A stretch of 64,000 nucleotides of DNA from Gari tellinella (GCA_922989275.2 OV277862.1:43921786-43985785), one strand, 5' to 3'. Positions 31,100 through 41,443 are shown, counted from the first letter of the stretch. The notes: generated from the sequence alone by a model not told the origin. Numbers and translations are program-made.

Positions 31100-31360
31100 A
31101 AACCTTTATACATGTATATATATTTTTTTTTTCCTTAGAAAATATTATATTAAAAAGATTTAGACTGGTACTGTAGTCCAAAATTAGAGTCAAATTTCAA
31201 CTCCTTCGCAAACAAATTTCCTTACTCCTCTCACTATCCCTCTTTTCTCTCTCTCTCTCTCAAAACAAATTGAAATTTTCATCTCATGTGTATAAATGTA
31301 TGTTATGTTATATGAAATTGTAGCATGAAAAATGATGAAATAAAATTAATTACAAAAAAA

Positions 31361-31632
31361 TACCCGTTAAAACAGTCGTAACGCCCCCAATTTGATATAC
31401 GCATATAGTGCTATGCGATCTGGATCCATTCGATTAATTGAGAGGGTATTCATGTTTGTTTATCTAGTGACACAAATCACGTGGTATAAACGTGGTCACG
31501 TGACTAAATCAACGCTCGATTTTAGGGTTTGACAAGATTTTGTCAGCGGAAAACATCAAGTGGTGATTCGAATAGAACTTGTTGACAACTATTCCAACTA
31601 ACGCGATAGTTGTCCTGATTCGAATACGACCA
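31361..31632. mobile_element. MITE-L, right half of interrupted copy
   Basis: Begins at the second copy of the target duplication and continues CAGTCGTAACGCCCC through GATTCGAATACGACCA. It aligns with the second half of the copy at 24934-25351. A short extra TATAAACGTGGTCACG occurs near 31485. Confidence 0.85.
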
Positions 31633-31996
31633 ATGACACTATAGTTTTCTTACATAGCACATTACCTCCGTGTTTTTACCCTCTTTCAATTGTGCATAAA
31701 TTTGTCTGCGGGGGACATATAGCACCTGTGTATGGAATGAAATGTGACTATTGTTTTAAAAAGATGATACAATTTATATAAATAATATAGGAGAGTTTCT
31801 TCGGTGTACCGTGCCTAAGATGCCGAAACTTAGGCTTGCCTCTCAATTTGCTAATGGATTTTTATTTCGGGCGTTTATGGCAACATTTTATCTGATCTTA
31901 TCTATCAGTTTCAAATGTGTTAGACTTTATCTATCAAATCACGATACTGGTGGCTGAGATAAAATCGACATTGATTTTAGGGAGGTATATAATTTT
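31633..31996. other. no gene seen
   Basis: AT-rich. No recognisable motif. Confidence 0.5.
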
Positions 31997-32280
31997 AAAA
32001 CCCTTTCACCATCGAGTTACAGTGGAGAATACGTTATCATTGTCTGTTTAAGCGTAAACGCATCACATTAAAAGGTAGAAACTGACAATTGCTCGACAAT
32101 TCTGACTATTCTTGTTGTCTGATCTGGCTTCAAACTGTTTGCATTGGAAATAACAGTTTTACCGTAAACGCGTTTATTGGAAAGGAATACCGTATTTTCC
32201 ACTGTAGCACTCGACTTGGCAAACAATTTGGATCCCAAGAAGACGCAGCGCATCTATACAGTTATGACGTCGCGCAATAT
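31997..32280. mobile_element. probable MITE-D remnant split by MITE-A
   Basis: AAACCCTTTCACCATCGAG lies before the MITE-A, and CACTCGACTTGGCAAACAATTTGGATCC follows it. The two pieces look like a decayed MITE-D opened by the insertion. Confidence 0.45.
32020..32204 (+). mobile_element. MITE-A copy lacking one hairpin arm
   Basis: CAGTGGAGAATACGTTATCA to TATTTTCCACTG with TA flanks. The left hairpin arm is missing: TTGTTGTCTGATCTGGCTTC follows TCTGACTATTC directly. Confidence 0.8.
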
Positions 32281-32422
32281 CAAAAATAAAATGAATACAT
32301 GTACTGGCTTGCCTGAAGCGTTCTAACAGTTTTAACAATTTTGAAAACCGCTAAATTAATTGAGAGGTTTCCCCCTGTCTCCGCTGTAGTATCGTCTCTT
32401 TAAGGCAGTATACATGTCTTAA

Positions 32423-32679
32423 CCCTTTACCTGATAGCCTATTTCTAATAGTGAAGATAGATGACTACTTAAAGTAGGTTGAAAGTAAAGCAGAATGCGC
32501 CTAAAGGCGCATTTTGCTTTACTTCCAGCCTGCTTTAAGCTATCCAGCGCTAGAATATAGAAAATATTCCATATAATATTTATTTATGACTGTTTAGTTG
32601 GAACTATATTTAGTCTAATTCTTCAGCGGAGGAATAAATCATATTCGCTAAAAGGCGCTTAGAACTATGGGGGAATGGG
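32423..32679. mobile_element. MITE-C copy with TTAA flanks
   Basis: TTAA at 32419-32422 and 32680-32683. H2 hairpin intact, with the arm mismatch in reversed orientation (GTAGGTTGAAAG against CAGCCTGCTTTAAG). GCTAAAAGGCGC lies in the right part. Confidence 0.85.
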
Positions 32680-32689
32680 TTAAGAAATA

Positions 32690-32800
32690 TATACATTAGT
32701 GTGAAGTTTTTTGGACCCGGATCAGACATCGCGTCGTCTGATCAGGATCCGAAATATTTGCAAAGTCGACTTTTGGCGACTTCGGTGGTGTAAGGGTATA
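32690..32800. mobile_element. MITE-D fragment
   Basis: TTTTGGACCCGGATCAGACATCGCG with its return arm CGTCTGATCAGGATCCG, then GCAAAGTCGACTTTTGGCGAC. Only the hairpin and one side remain. Confidence 0.55.
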
Positions 32801-33198
32801 ACCTACTTTAACGTTGTAAGCTTTTCGCTGACATTGCCTTAGGAGCTAATGTCCTGAAAATTAAGGTATCAATTTCTGTGCACGAAATTACCTTTTAAAC
32901 TAGTTTAAACGCTATTTTGGAACTTTCAGGACGAGAATAAGCTCTTACCTGAATTAGTTACATCACTCTTGTATTATGCAACCGCTTACTAGTATTAAAT
33001 ACAAATGTTTAGTACTTGATACATGTCAATTAGGTTGCTTTAGGCAGGAGACAATTTTTCGGGAATCTCCCATATGAACTCTCTGCATTGATACATATCT
33101 TGCATTAAGCAGTCACTTGTATTATGAAGTATCAACGTTACTTTGATGATTGGTCGCTTAATACGTGATTCACTGTTTTGGCCCAAATTTCATTAGTG
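32801..33198. other. no gene seen
   Basis: AT-rich. No recognisable motif. Confidence 0.5.
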
Positions 33199-33405
33199 TC
33201 TTCACTGCCTTTACTAGTATTATTGTTATTTTCAAATAATTTGGACCTTGATCAGACGCCGCGAAACGCGGCGTCTGATCAGGATCCAAATCCTTTGATA
33301 CTCAATTATATAAATATTAAGTCAACATCTCTTAAATTAAATTTGAATTTGAGAAATAAAAACAGACACTAATTGTTCAAAATTGATGATTTCATGGCAA
33401 CGAAA
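33199..33405 (+). mobile_element. MITE-G/D variant
   Basis: TCTTCACTGCC at left. The H1 hairpin TTTGGACCTTGATCAGACGCCGCG and its return arm are nearly perfect. TTCAAAATTGATGATTTCAT at the right parallels the G-type end. Confidence 0.65.
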
Positions 33406-33504
33406 ATGTTACATGTAGAAAAGTAAACGAAGGAAAGAAAAGCATTGCAGCGGAATCAATTCAAAGTATATTGGATATAAACCTTTAATATGTCGCCTGT
33501 CGAT

Positions 33505-33620
33505 CGTTCATTGACGGATATTTGCAAACAGTTTTCATCTAGACCAGACTGTTAACGTTACGGGACGACACTGTTTGCGAAGACAACTTTAGTCGCCTAT
33601 TTAGATGAAAGGGTTGAAAA
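33505..33620. repeat. decayed H1 core
   Basis: TTTGCAAACAGTTTTCATCT to GACACTGTTTGCGAAGACAAC, then GTCGCC and GAAAGGGTTGAA at the right. Probably a MITE-D remnant. Confidence 0.45.
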
Positions 33621-33854
33621 ACAGTGAAGAGTTGTCATCGTAGTAAAACGGAATATATATACATTATTCTTTTCTTTGAAGCATTCTTTATTAACTCTTT
33701 CCATATTGTCTGCTTTTTCTGAACTGTCCGAGTTATTTTTAGAACAGAAAAGTTAATAATGGTAAATAGGTAAGCAAGGTCACATCGAATATGTAATCGT
33801 ACACTTTCCTACTTGAGATAAGTATGATCCCCGTGCAGCACGATACTTTACTGA

Positions 33855-34049
33855 TATTTTATTCTTTCCCAATAAACGCATTTATAAACTAAAACTTTTA
33901 TTTCCATTGCAAACAGGTTGGAGTCTGATCAGGCTACAAGATTTTGCTACCCAGATTAAAAATATAGTTAACATTTCTAAATGTAAATTCCCTCAGTTTA
34001 GTGAATTGCGTTTGCGTTTAAACTGGAAAGAATAATGTATCCTCTACTG
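33855..34049 (-). mobile_element. MITE-A copy, decayed, hairpin collapsed
   Basis: ATTCTTTCCCAATAAACGC, TGCAAACAGGTTGGAGTCTGATC joined to AGGCTACAAG, then GCGTTTGCGTTTAAACTGG and TCCTCTACTG with TA. Confidence 0.7.
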
Positions 34050-34206
34050 TACATTACGCACCAAAAATACAGCTATCCGTATCTCTAACTGGGTGTAGAG
34101 AAAACACACCCCTTTTAAAATATAAGAATGTTCCAATCTAAAATCTAAAAATAACTTGGACAGGTCAGAAGAAAACACTTATACCAAGTTTTATCGTCTG
34201 CTTTAA

Positions 34207-34396
34207 CCCTCTTATCACCAATCACCAAAATTATCGTCTGCTTTGGTAGTGTGTCGTCTGCAATATTTTTAAAGTCAGATAAAAGGGATATTTTGACTGA
34301 AAAATTGTCGATACGAGTGTCAAACAGTTTGGACCCTGATCAGGATCATAAATGTATGCGAAGTCGCCTTTTGGCGCCGTTGGTAGTGAAAGGGTC
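34207..34396 (-). mobile_element. MITE-D copy, hairpin collapsed
   Basis: TTAA at 34203-34206, AAAGGGTCAAG at right. ATCGTCTGC and GTCGTCTGC come first, and GTTTGGACCCTGATCAGGATC shows the core reduced to its outer arms. Confidence 0.7.
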
Positions 34397-34424
34397 AAGC
34401 ATTCAAGGACAGAAGATAATAGTA

Positions 34425-34670
34425 CAGTGGAGAATCTGTTATTCTTTCCCGTTTAAACGCAAACGTACGCAAACGCAAAGCACTAAAACGTAGAAAAGTA
34501 CAACTTGCGGACACTTCTGATAATTCATGTTTATCTTGGTGGCAAACAGTTTGGAGCCAGATCAGCCGCCGGGTTACCCGGCGTCTGATCTGGCTCCAAA
34601 CTGTTTGCACTGCAAATAATAGTTTTAGCGTAAACGCGTATATTGGGAAAGAATAACAGATTCTCCACTG
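34425..34670 (+). mobile_element. MITE-A full copy
   Basis: TA-flanked, intact. The left arm reads GCCAGATCAGCCGCC, so the usual arm mismatch is absent here and a different one (AGCC against AGACG) is present. Confidence 0.9.
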
Positions 34671-34855
34671 TACTCTATAAAGGTATAAGTCGATTCAGTA
34701 CCGTACGTTAGAAAACGATTATTCTATGAGGATTCTACATGGACCACGCAATTGTTATATCAGCATGCAAATATTTTAAATCACTGAGAAAAGACACATA
34801 TATAGCAAGGTTTATAGTGTGTTTCAATCCTGTTCTCTATTTACATGTATGTATC

Positions 34856-35043
34856 AACCCCATCACTGACTTACCCCGAGTAAAATACTTATTTGCAAAC
34901 AGTTTACGCGACGTTTGATCAGGTTTCAAACTGTTTGACACTTATAGTAGTATAAATTTAGTCAAATTACCTGAAATTAAATTTGAGAGATGAAAACAAA
35001 CGGCAATCATTAATCAAACAGATTGCGTCATGGCAGTGAAGGG
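34856..35043. mobile_element. MITE-G copy
   Basis: AACCCCATCACTGAC at left and GCGTCATGGCAGTGAAGGG at right. The H1 core is shortened (CAAACAGTTTACGCGACG, then TTGATCAGGTTTCAAACTG). Confidence 0.6.
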
Positions 35044-35060
35044 AATAGTATTGATAAATA

Positions 35061-35263
35061 CAGTAGAACCTCTCTATAACGACCACTAAAAGAAGGCTTT
35101 TTGTCTGTTTAAAAGACAGGTGACAGCTTAAAGCAATGTGAAAGTGAAACAGAAAGCTCCTGTAGGAGCTTTCTGTTTCACTTTCACCTTGCTTTAAGCA
35201 GTCACCTGTCCTAAACGACTCATATTTGACCGATTTAGTGGTCGTAATAGAGAGGTTCTACTG
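35061..35263. mobile_element. MITE-E full copy (reference copy)
   Basis: CAGTAGAACCTCTCTATAAC at left is inverted as AATAGAGAGGTTCTACTG, with TA flanks. GACCACTAAA and TTTAGTGGTC extend the ends to about 28 bp. The centre is an H2-type hairpin, GCTTAAAGCAATGTGAAAGT with a GCTCCTGTAGGAGC tip. Ends of this sort are seen on pogo/Tigger-like elements (family knowledge). Confidence 0.9.
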
Positions 35264-35523
35264 TAATGTACTTTGTACACCAATTTCCGGAAATAGATAT
35301 CTTAAGATTGAAAGTTAATGTACATTTATTGTAAATTTATTCGCTTTAGTGGCGATAAAAGCCGGTGAGCATTTTCATTTTATTACTGCAATATTCTGAA
35401 ATTCGTTTTATGGTGCAAATCACATTTATATGTCGAACAAATATGGCAAGTATATTGCTTAAAAGTAACAATTTTCAATTTCACTAAAACATGTACTAAA
35501 AAACACGTCATTCTCTGAAGATA
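35264..35523. other. no gene seen
   Basis: AT-rich, no motif. Confidence 0.5.
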
Positions 35524-35769
35524 CAGTGGGTAATCTGTTATTCTTTCCCGTTTAAACGCAAACGTATGCAAACACAAAACACTAAAACGTAGAAAAGTAC
35601 ACCTTTTTGACAATTCTGATAATTCATCTCTATCTTGGTGGCAAACAATTTGGAGCCTGATCAGACGCCGGGTTACCCGGCGTCTGATCTGGCTCAAAAC
35701 TGTTTGCAGTGAAAATAATAGTTTTAGCGTAAACGCGTTTATTGGGAAAGAATAACGTTTTCTCCACTG
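35524..35769 (+). mobile_element. MITE-A full copy
   Basis: CAGTGGGTAATCTGTTATTC to TTTCTCCACTG with TA flanks. Hairpin complete with small changes (AAACAATTTGG, GGCTCAAAACTG). Confidence 0.9.
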
Positions 35770-35823
35770 TACACGCGTGCTCTTTAAATAAAAGACATAA
35801 ATCTACAGTCTGTCCCATGTAAA

Positions 35824-35930
35824 CGAAACAAAACGAAATGAAAAATTGAGTTATCTAAATCTCAGTGACAAACAATTTTTAGCCTGATCAGACGCCAAGT
35901 TTCCAGGCGTCAAACCGTTCGCGAGAGAAA
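35824..35930 (+). mobile_element. MITE-A fragment
   Basis: AAACGAAACAAAACGAAATG, then CAAACAATTTTTAGCCTGATC and CCAGGCGTCAAACCG. No ends. Confidence 0.5.
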
Positions 35931-36239
35931 TAAGTGTCTATATCAAAAACATGTTTTATGATAATCACAAAATAGCCAGTAGGTTACAAGATTAAATCGA
36001 GATCATCTACTCTTTTGAAATGCCGTACTTTCCCCAGATTTATACGCAGATACCCCCCCGCAGAGCTATTCAAAAAGTGTCCTCTTACGTCTGATACCGG
36101 ACACTTTTTTCTGTTACCGGACTGTTTTAGTTTCTGTTATTGTATACTTTTTACGGGCGTGATGCACGTGGTGAGCATGCTGTCACAGGTTTAACTATTG
36201 CACTGCCCGGGAATTGACGAGGTAACCCTTGCAATGCTA
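35931..36239. other. no gene; small stem
   Basis: Mixed sequence with AAAAAGTGTCCTCTTACG...CGGACACTTTTT, a stem of about 12 bp near 36068-36110. No frame. Confidence 0.45.
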
Positions 36240-36492
36240 CAGTGGAGAAAACGTAATTCTTTCCCGTTTAAACGCAAACAAAACGTAAACGCAAACACAA
36301 AATAAAAGAAATAGAAAACAATAACTTTTTTTTTATTTTTTATCATCTATTTTCATCTGAGTGGCAAACAGTTTGGATCCTGATCAGACACCGGGTTACC
36401 CGGCGTCAGATCTGGCTCGAAAATGTTTGCAAAGGAAAATAAAGTTTAAGCGTCAACGCGTTTATTGGGAAAGAATAACGTTTTTTCCACTG
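36240..36492 (+). mobile_element. MITE-A full copy
   Basis: CAGTGGAGAAAACGTAATTC to TTTTTTCCACTG. The preceding TA is present; TG follows the right end. It carries a T-rich expansion near 36325 in the left half. Confidence 0.85.
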
Positions 36493-36499
36493 TGAGTAC

Positions 36500-36873
36500 C
36501 GCTTGGCTTACATTTGCAAACAGTTTTGATCCATAGAAGACGACGTGTAACGCGGCATGTGATCTGGATCCAAATGGTTTGGCACTGATTTTCATTTTTA
36601 AATTCAATTTATTTGAAAAGCATAAAAAAGATTTTGAGATTTTCCGCAGACGATACTTTTAAGTTTGAAGCAGAGGGCAATTCAGCACGATAAGGGATAA
36701 CGAACTTTTGCAAATAGTTTGGATCAATATTAAACACACAGTAACTCAGCGTTTGAACAGGATCCAAACTGATAGACACTTGATACGTGCAATCAAATCT
36801 CGAAACTTTTCGTTGAAACATAAGTGCAGACAGCAATTTCAAAGCAGACGACAATATGGCAGTGTAAGAGTAA
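36500..36873. repeat. two decayed B/D-type cores in tandem
   Basis: First: CTTGGCTTACATTTGCAAACAG (a MITE-B word) with an H1 hairpin, then CGCAGACGATACTTTTAAG. Second: GCAAATAGTTTGGATCAAT with GAACAGGATCCAAACTG, then AAAGCAGACGACAATATGGC. True ends are lost. Confidence 0.5.
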
Positions 36874-37304
36874 AACAACGCTATTTAATAGTGTGCCTTT
36901 TCAGGAGAAAACTATCTGGTCCTTGTTTTGATTATGAAGGAACGGAAAAGGAAATATATCGGGTTAAAATGATAAAATTTATTGACCTTAAAGCTAAATG
37001 CCTAAAATAAGATGTCACCTAAATTGATAAATACAGCGCTTACCTTACTAGCTGAATACTTATTCTGAGCGCAATCAAACAAATGCGTAGTTATTTTACG
37101 GCATGACCCAGCACACAGGCTGCACGGAATGCTCATGCAAGTTATAAAAAGGACCAATGAAAATAATAGTTAGTTGGTTTACGTTAATTTCAATATTTTA
37201 GAAATGGATATATTAATTTGCTATATTACATTGACCACAATCGTTATTGACTCGATGTAAGGTATTTATTAAAATCTACGTATAAGTCAGATACAGCGAC
37301 TCGT
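36874..37304. other. no gene seen
   Basis: AT-rich, no motif. Confidence 0.5.
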
Positions 37305-37450
37305 TCGCCTTAAAAGTGTAGGGTATGAATCGTAATAAGACTGTTTCGCTCGGACGAACAACAAATATGTCCTCGGCTTCGCCTCGGACAATTTGTTGTC
37401 GTCCTTGCAAACAGTCTTATTACGATTCATACCCTACACTTTTAAGGCGA
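37305..37450. repeat. near-perfect long inverted repeat
   Basis: TCGCCTTAAAAGTGTAGGGT at left is inverted as ACCCTACACTTTTAAGGCGA. The arms continue through GAATCGTAATAAGACTGTTT and the GTCCTCGG...CCTCGGAC stem around CTTCG, giving about 68 bp arms. It is distinct from families A-N in this window. Confidence 0.9.
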
Positions 37451-37550
37451 AACCCGTCGTGTATATATTACTTAATTGAATTGCATATGCGTTTTGTTTC
37501 TTTTACTCAGGAGGGAATGGTGACATTTCATCTGTACTGTGTACAATGTA

Positions 37551-37898
37551 CAGCGCTCCCTCCCTTCAACGGCCCTCCCAACAACGACTCCCTCCTTACA
37601 ACGACACCTGTCGTAGTTCCCTAAGCAGGACACTTATGGCCAACCTATTAACGGTTGCAATGTCGTCTGCTTAAAATTTTCGTCTGCTGTTTTTCCCAAA
37701 GTTACATAACGGACATTTTGACAGAAAATAACTTATTGACGAGTGACAAACAGCTTGAATCCAGATCAGACGCCGCGTAACGCGGCGTCAGATCTGGATT
37801 CAAGTTGTTTGCAAATTTCCCTCTCTTTAACGACTCCCTCCGAACAACGAACACAATTGTTGTCTCCCGTTGGGTGCCGTTGTAGAGAGGGAACGCTA
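37551..37898 (-). mobile_element. MITE-B full copy
   Basis: CAGCGCTCCCTCCCTTCAAC to TAGAGAGGGAACGCT. Hairpin intact except one inner base (GCGTCAGATC). Confidence 0.9.
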
Positions 37899-37935
37899 TA
37901 TATATCTAATGATATATTTCAAAGATACATTTTAA

Positions 37936-38163
37936 ACCATTGCCCCATAAGTACGCCTTTTTACGCCTCTATATGTTTTCATTCTGAAGAAAATAACTTC
38001 CAATATACATGTATATGAACAATAAAATATGTTCTATATCCAAGTAGATGGTAGCTTAAAGCAGGCTTAAAGTAAAGCAAAATGCGTCTTAATGATTTAC
38101 TTTCAACCTGCTCTCAGTTGTTACCTTATATCCAATACTAGAAAAAGGCTATGGAGTAAAATG
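37936..38163. mobile_element. MITE-C copy, TTAA flanks
   Basis: TTAA at 37932-37935 and 38164-38167. H2 arm GCTTAAAGCAGGCTTAAAGT pairs with ATTTACTTTCAACCTGC. The tip is damaged (GCGTCTTAATG). Confidence 0.7.
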
Positions 38164-38406
38164 TTAATACATCACACATAGTGACGCGTAAACGCCAGAT
38201 CAGAGTTATATTTTGCAATATATTATAGAAAACAACCTAAATGATTCATAAGTATATTTGGCTTAACTGGAAACTGGAGTTGCCCATTTGAAATCTCAGG
38301 GGATGATGAGTTAATACGTAATGTTTCTTTTTTGTTTGAATCATACATCAGTACCGTATTTACCCGAAGGAGATTATTTAATTTCATGGTAGGGTAAACA
38401 ACGGTA

Positions 38407-38802
38407 CAGCACTCCCGCTTTGTAACAACATCCAATGGGGGTCAAATATTGTGTTTATGTTGTTCGGAGAGAGTTGTTATAGGGAGGGAAAACACCTTTA
38501 TAGTGCTGAACATGACGTGGCTGACCTATGCATATATTTTGAAACCAGATCAGACGCCGCCATACGCGGCGTCTGCTTTGGATTCAAACTGTGTGTCACT
38601 TGTCATCATATTTCTTATGCAATTATTTACAATAGATAACTTTTAGAAAAAAACCAATAAACGACAGTTTTAAGCAGACGACATTGTAGCAGACTTGAAG
38701 ACGCATTAGATATAAATATCTTGTGGCCATTGGAAACATCAGCCAGAATTGTTGTAAAGAGGGAGTCGTTGTGAGCAAGGCCAGTGTAAGAACAGAGTAC
38801 TG
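38407..38802 (+). mobile_element. MITE-B copy
   Basis: CAGCACTCCCGCTTTGTAAC to CAGAGTACTG. Hairpin GAAACCAGATCAGACGCCGCC with its return arm. A segment with no counterpart in other copies (CACCTTTATAGTGCTGAACA) lies near 38491. Confidence 0.85.
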
Positions 38803-38804
38803 TA

Positions 38805-39019
38805 CAGTGGAGAATCTGTTATTCTTTCCCGTTTAAACGTAGAAAAGTACAACTTTTTGACAATTCTGATAATTCATCTTTATCTTGGTGGCAAACAGTT
38901 TGGAGCCTGATCAGACGCCGGGTTACCCGGCGTCTGATTTGGCTCCAAACTGTTTGCAGTGAAAATAATAGTTTTAGCGTAAACGCGTTTATTGGGAAAG
39001 AATAACGTTTTCTCCACTG
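38805..39019 (+). mobile_element. MITE-A copy placed exactly at the terminal TA of MITE-B
   Basis: The MITE-B end ACTG, one TA and the MITE-A start CAGTGG are contiguous. The left half is shortened (GTTTAAACG joined to TAGAAAAGTACAAC). The H1 hairpin is intact. Confidence 0.9.
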
Positions 39020-39492
39020 TACTACACTTACGTCATGTATGTGCAACACTTCAAGCGTCAATACAGTAAACACTCTGAAAATCAAATCCTTTTGACCTGA
39101 ATACAAACTTAGAGGCGTCTCGAGGGTAGAAGAAAAGGTTTGAAGCCATTTAAAGAGACTGAAACCCGAATAGTGTATTTTCAACAACAACATCATAAAT
39201 ACTCAAATGTAACCAAAATTTAATGTGTATTGCAAAAGTCACAGAAACTTAGAAACTTAAAATCTAAAACAATTTATCATTCTTTACTGTACATGAGCAT
39301 AAAAACAATGCGTAGGTCACAAATTATAACATCATTAAATAATACATTCCATAGAAAAGGCAACCTTCGTATGATAGATGGTTGTAGACTGTTAAATTTT
39401 GGTATTTGTAAGATATGGAAACAGATTAGAAAGTAAACAGCAGATAAGTATGACATTTATATTGAACCCATTTAGGAATAAGCTTGTGACCT
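39020..39492. other. no gene seen
   Basis: AT-rich with two unremarkable short frames. Confidence 0.5.
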
Positions 39493-39735
39493 GGGGCCCG
39501 TTTCATAAAACTTCTTACGACAAATGTTGCCGTAAGTCAGATTATAAAAGTCACAATTATTATTTATTTCTCCATCTAATCCTGTCTTGTGGCATCTTTT
39601 TGGAATCGTCTTGAAAAGACGATTCCAAAAAGATGTCACAAGACAGGATTAGATAGAGAAATCAGAGATTAAATGTATTTTAAAGTTTTGACTTACGACA
39701 ACATTTGTCGTAAGAAGTTTTATGAAACGGGCCCC
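39493..39735. mobile_element. MITE-N, long inverted repeat with GGGGCCCGTTTCATAAAAC ends
   Basis: The ends extend to about 45 bp through CTTACGACAAATGTTG and its inverse. Inside, a second stem of nearly 50 bp (CTAATCCTGTCTTGTGGCAT, GGAATCGTCTTGAAAAGACG and return) makes the element one long foldback. The GGGCCCGTTTCATAAA word occurs widely in animal DNA transposons from memory. Confidence 0.85.
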
Positions 39736-40057
39736 TGGTTCTTTTGAAAGTGTCTTAGCATCTCACCTTGATCCAAGTAATATGACAATCAGATAATCTT
39801 GAATGAGATCAGCTACAGACGATTAAATGTACAAATGGAAAACCGTTTTGATGTTCTAAAATAAATACCTAATCAGCTGAGATTGTTCTTTTGACCGGAA
39901 GTGAACGACATTAATTTACTATCTGGAAATCTGCGGCACCTATGACGTTATCGATGTGGCTAAGGTACTGCTCTACCATATTGGTATAAAAGTTTAAATA
40001 GGATACACAGGGGTAGAGGTCATATAGTGTTCAAGGAAAATGAACAAATGTAACAAA
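39736..40057. other. no gene seen
   Basis: No recognisable motif. Confidence 0.45.
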
Positions 40058-40408
40058 CAGTGCTCCCTCTTTTCAACAACATCTAATGAGAGAAACATAT
40101 TGTCTGTCTTGTTTTGAGGGTTAGTTACATGTATAGGAAGGGCAAAATAAGACTTGGAGTTCATTTGCAAACAGCTTGTATCCAGATCAGACGCCGCGCA
40201 ACGCGGCGTCTGATCAGAATTCAAGCTGTTTGTCCCTTTTCATTATATTTCTTCTGTCAAAATGTCTACTGATAAGTAACTATATAACAGCAGACGACAA
40301 TTTTAAGCAGACGATATTGCAACAGTGTAAGTGTTAGATATAATTGTTATGATTGGAGAACAGCGGAAATGTTGTTGGGATGACTGTTGTAGGGAGGGAG
40401 GGAAACTG
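40058..40408 (+). mobile_element. MITE-B copy
   Basis: CAGTGCTCCCTCTTTTCAAC to GGGAGGGAAACTG. Hairpin nearly perfect (GCGCAACGCGGCG tip). The left flank is AA and not TA. Confidence 0.85.
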
Positions 40409-40719
40409 TAATCAATATCGGTCAGTATCGGTACTCTATTTATGACATCTGATCAATAACAACAAAAATGATAAATACATTTCAGCTTTTGGTCACATTT
40501 TTCATTCAGATAAACATGAATGACATCTACGTCATGTCTGTTTTGGGAACATGAATACTCGCTTTACAATGATGGTGTGAGAATAACTACAATATTGTGT
40601 GATTTTTTCTGAAAAGTCGTGATCATATTCTGACAGAAAGTATCACAGTATCTAATTGTGACCTTGTATTTTCCTTCCCTTTATACAGATTTTTTTTCAA
40701 TACTCGAGAAATTTATTCT
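40409..40719. other. no gene seen
   Basis: AT-rich. No motif. Confidence 0.45.
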
Positions 40720-40945
40720 CTTCGACAGTTTTGACAACCACTGATGTCTTTTTCAAGAATCGCACTATACGACGATCGACTACCTTCAGCCTTGACCGTC
40801 AGTTTACGGTTTTGTTGAAACGACGAACACTGGGTCGTAGATTCGGGATAGTCTGAGGACCCCTCATCCCTGTTCATGGCCGAGTTCTTTCTCCGTATGT
40901 GAATGGCCTCTTTGATCTGTCGTACACGTTAGTTTGCCTCCTTTT
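40720..40945 (-). pseudogene. GIY-YIG-type C-terminal fragment, probably Penelope-like element
   Basis: On the minus strand the frame reads RQIKEAIHIRRK then NSAMNRDEG. After a one-base frameshift it continues LRLSRIYDPVF and a stop. The pattern I-K-E-A-I-x-I-R ... N-R-D-E-G ... I-Y-D is what I recall at the end of GIY-YIG endonuclease domains in Penelope-like retroelement proteins. Only about 60 residues remain, without RT motifs, so the family is tentative. It abuts MITE-E on its upstream side. Confidence 0.55.
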
Positions 40946-40951
40946 CCATTA

Positions 40952-41156
40952 CAGTAAAACCTCTCTATTACGACCACTGAATTGTGTTAATTATTAGGCG
41001 TTAAGAACAGATGACTGCTTGAAGCAAGGTGACAGTAAAACAGAAAGCTCCTGTAGGAGCTTCCTGTTTTACTGTCACCTTGCTTTAAGATGTCACCTGT
41101 ATTTTATTCAAATAATAAGCCTTATTTTTAGTGTCCGTAATAGAGGGGTTTAACTG
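40952..41156. mobile_element. MITE-E full copy
   Basis: CAGTAAAACCTCTCTATTAC to ATAGAGGGGTTTAACTG with TA flanks. H2 hairpin GAAGCAAGGTGACAGTAAAA with GCTCCTGTAGGAGC tip intact. Confidence 0.9.
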
Positions 41157-41443
41157 TATTTTAAAATCTGGACCGTGTCTTAATTTCCATTTTTTGCAAT
41201 TTTACCGATAAAAATGTCGGTAAAAGACAGACATCTCCCCTTATTCAGATTTATATAATTCACAACAGCGGATGTTAAGTGCTTGTGTGGCGGCTGTAAA
41301 AAGTCGCCCCGTACTTCATTCTCAGTATTGTTATACTTTCTGGTCCTTTGGAATCATTGATTTCAGTGCATTTACACTTGAGAGTTGAATTCCGCTTAAG
41401 CCGGTGCTAGGGGGCGTGAGCACTGTTGCATATTTCAGTATTG
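41157..41443. other. no gene seen
   Basis: Short stem ATTTTTACCG/CGGTAAA and nothing else noticed. Confidence 0.45.

Larger units (their letters stand above)
25893..31360 (+). mobile_element. Tx1/L1-like LINE, near full length
   Basis: The insertion is bounded by TACCCGTAAAAC (25881-25892) and TACCCGTTAAAAC (31361-31373), a 12-13 bp target duplication with one indel, and ends in an A-rich tail (ACAAAAAAA). Such duplications are produced by target-primed reverse transcription. It encodes one large protein (27335-31099) with endonuclease first and RT second, the L1/Tx1 order. About 1.4 kb precedes the protein and contains no ORF1 that I can see. The coding strand is strongly A-rich compared with the surroundings. 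At about 5.5 kb it is close to a complete element. Confidence 0.8.
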
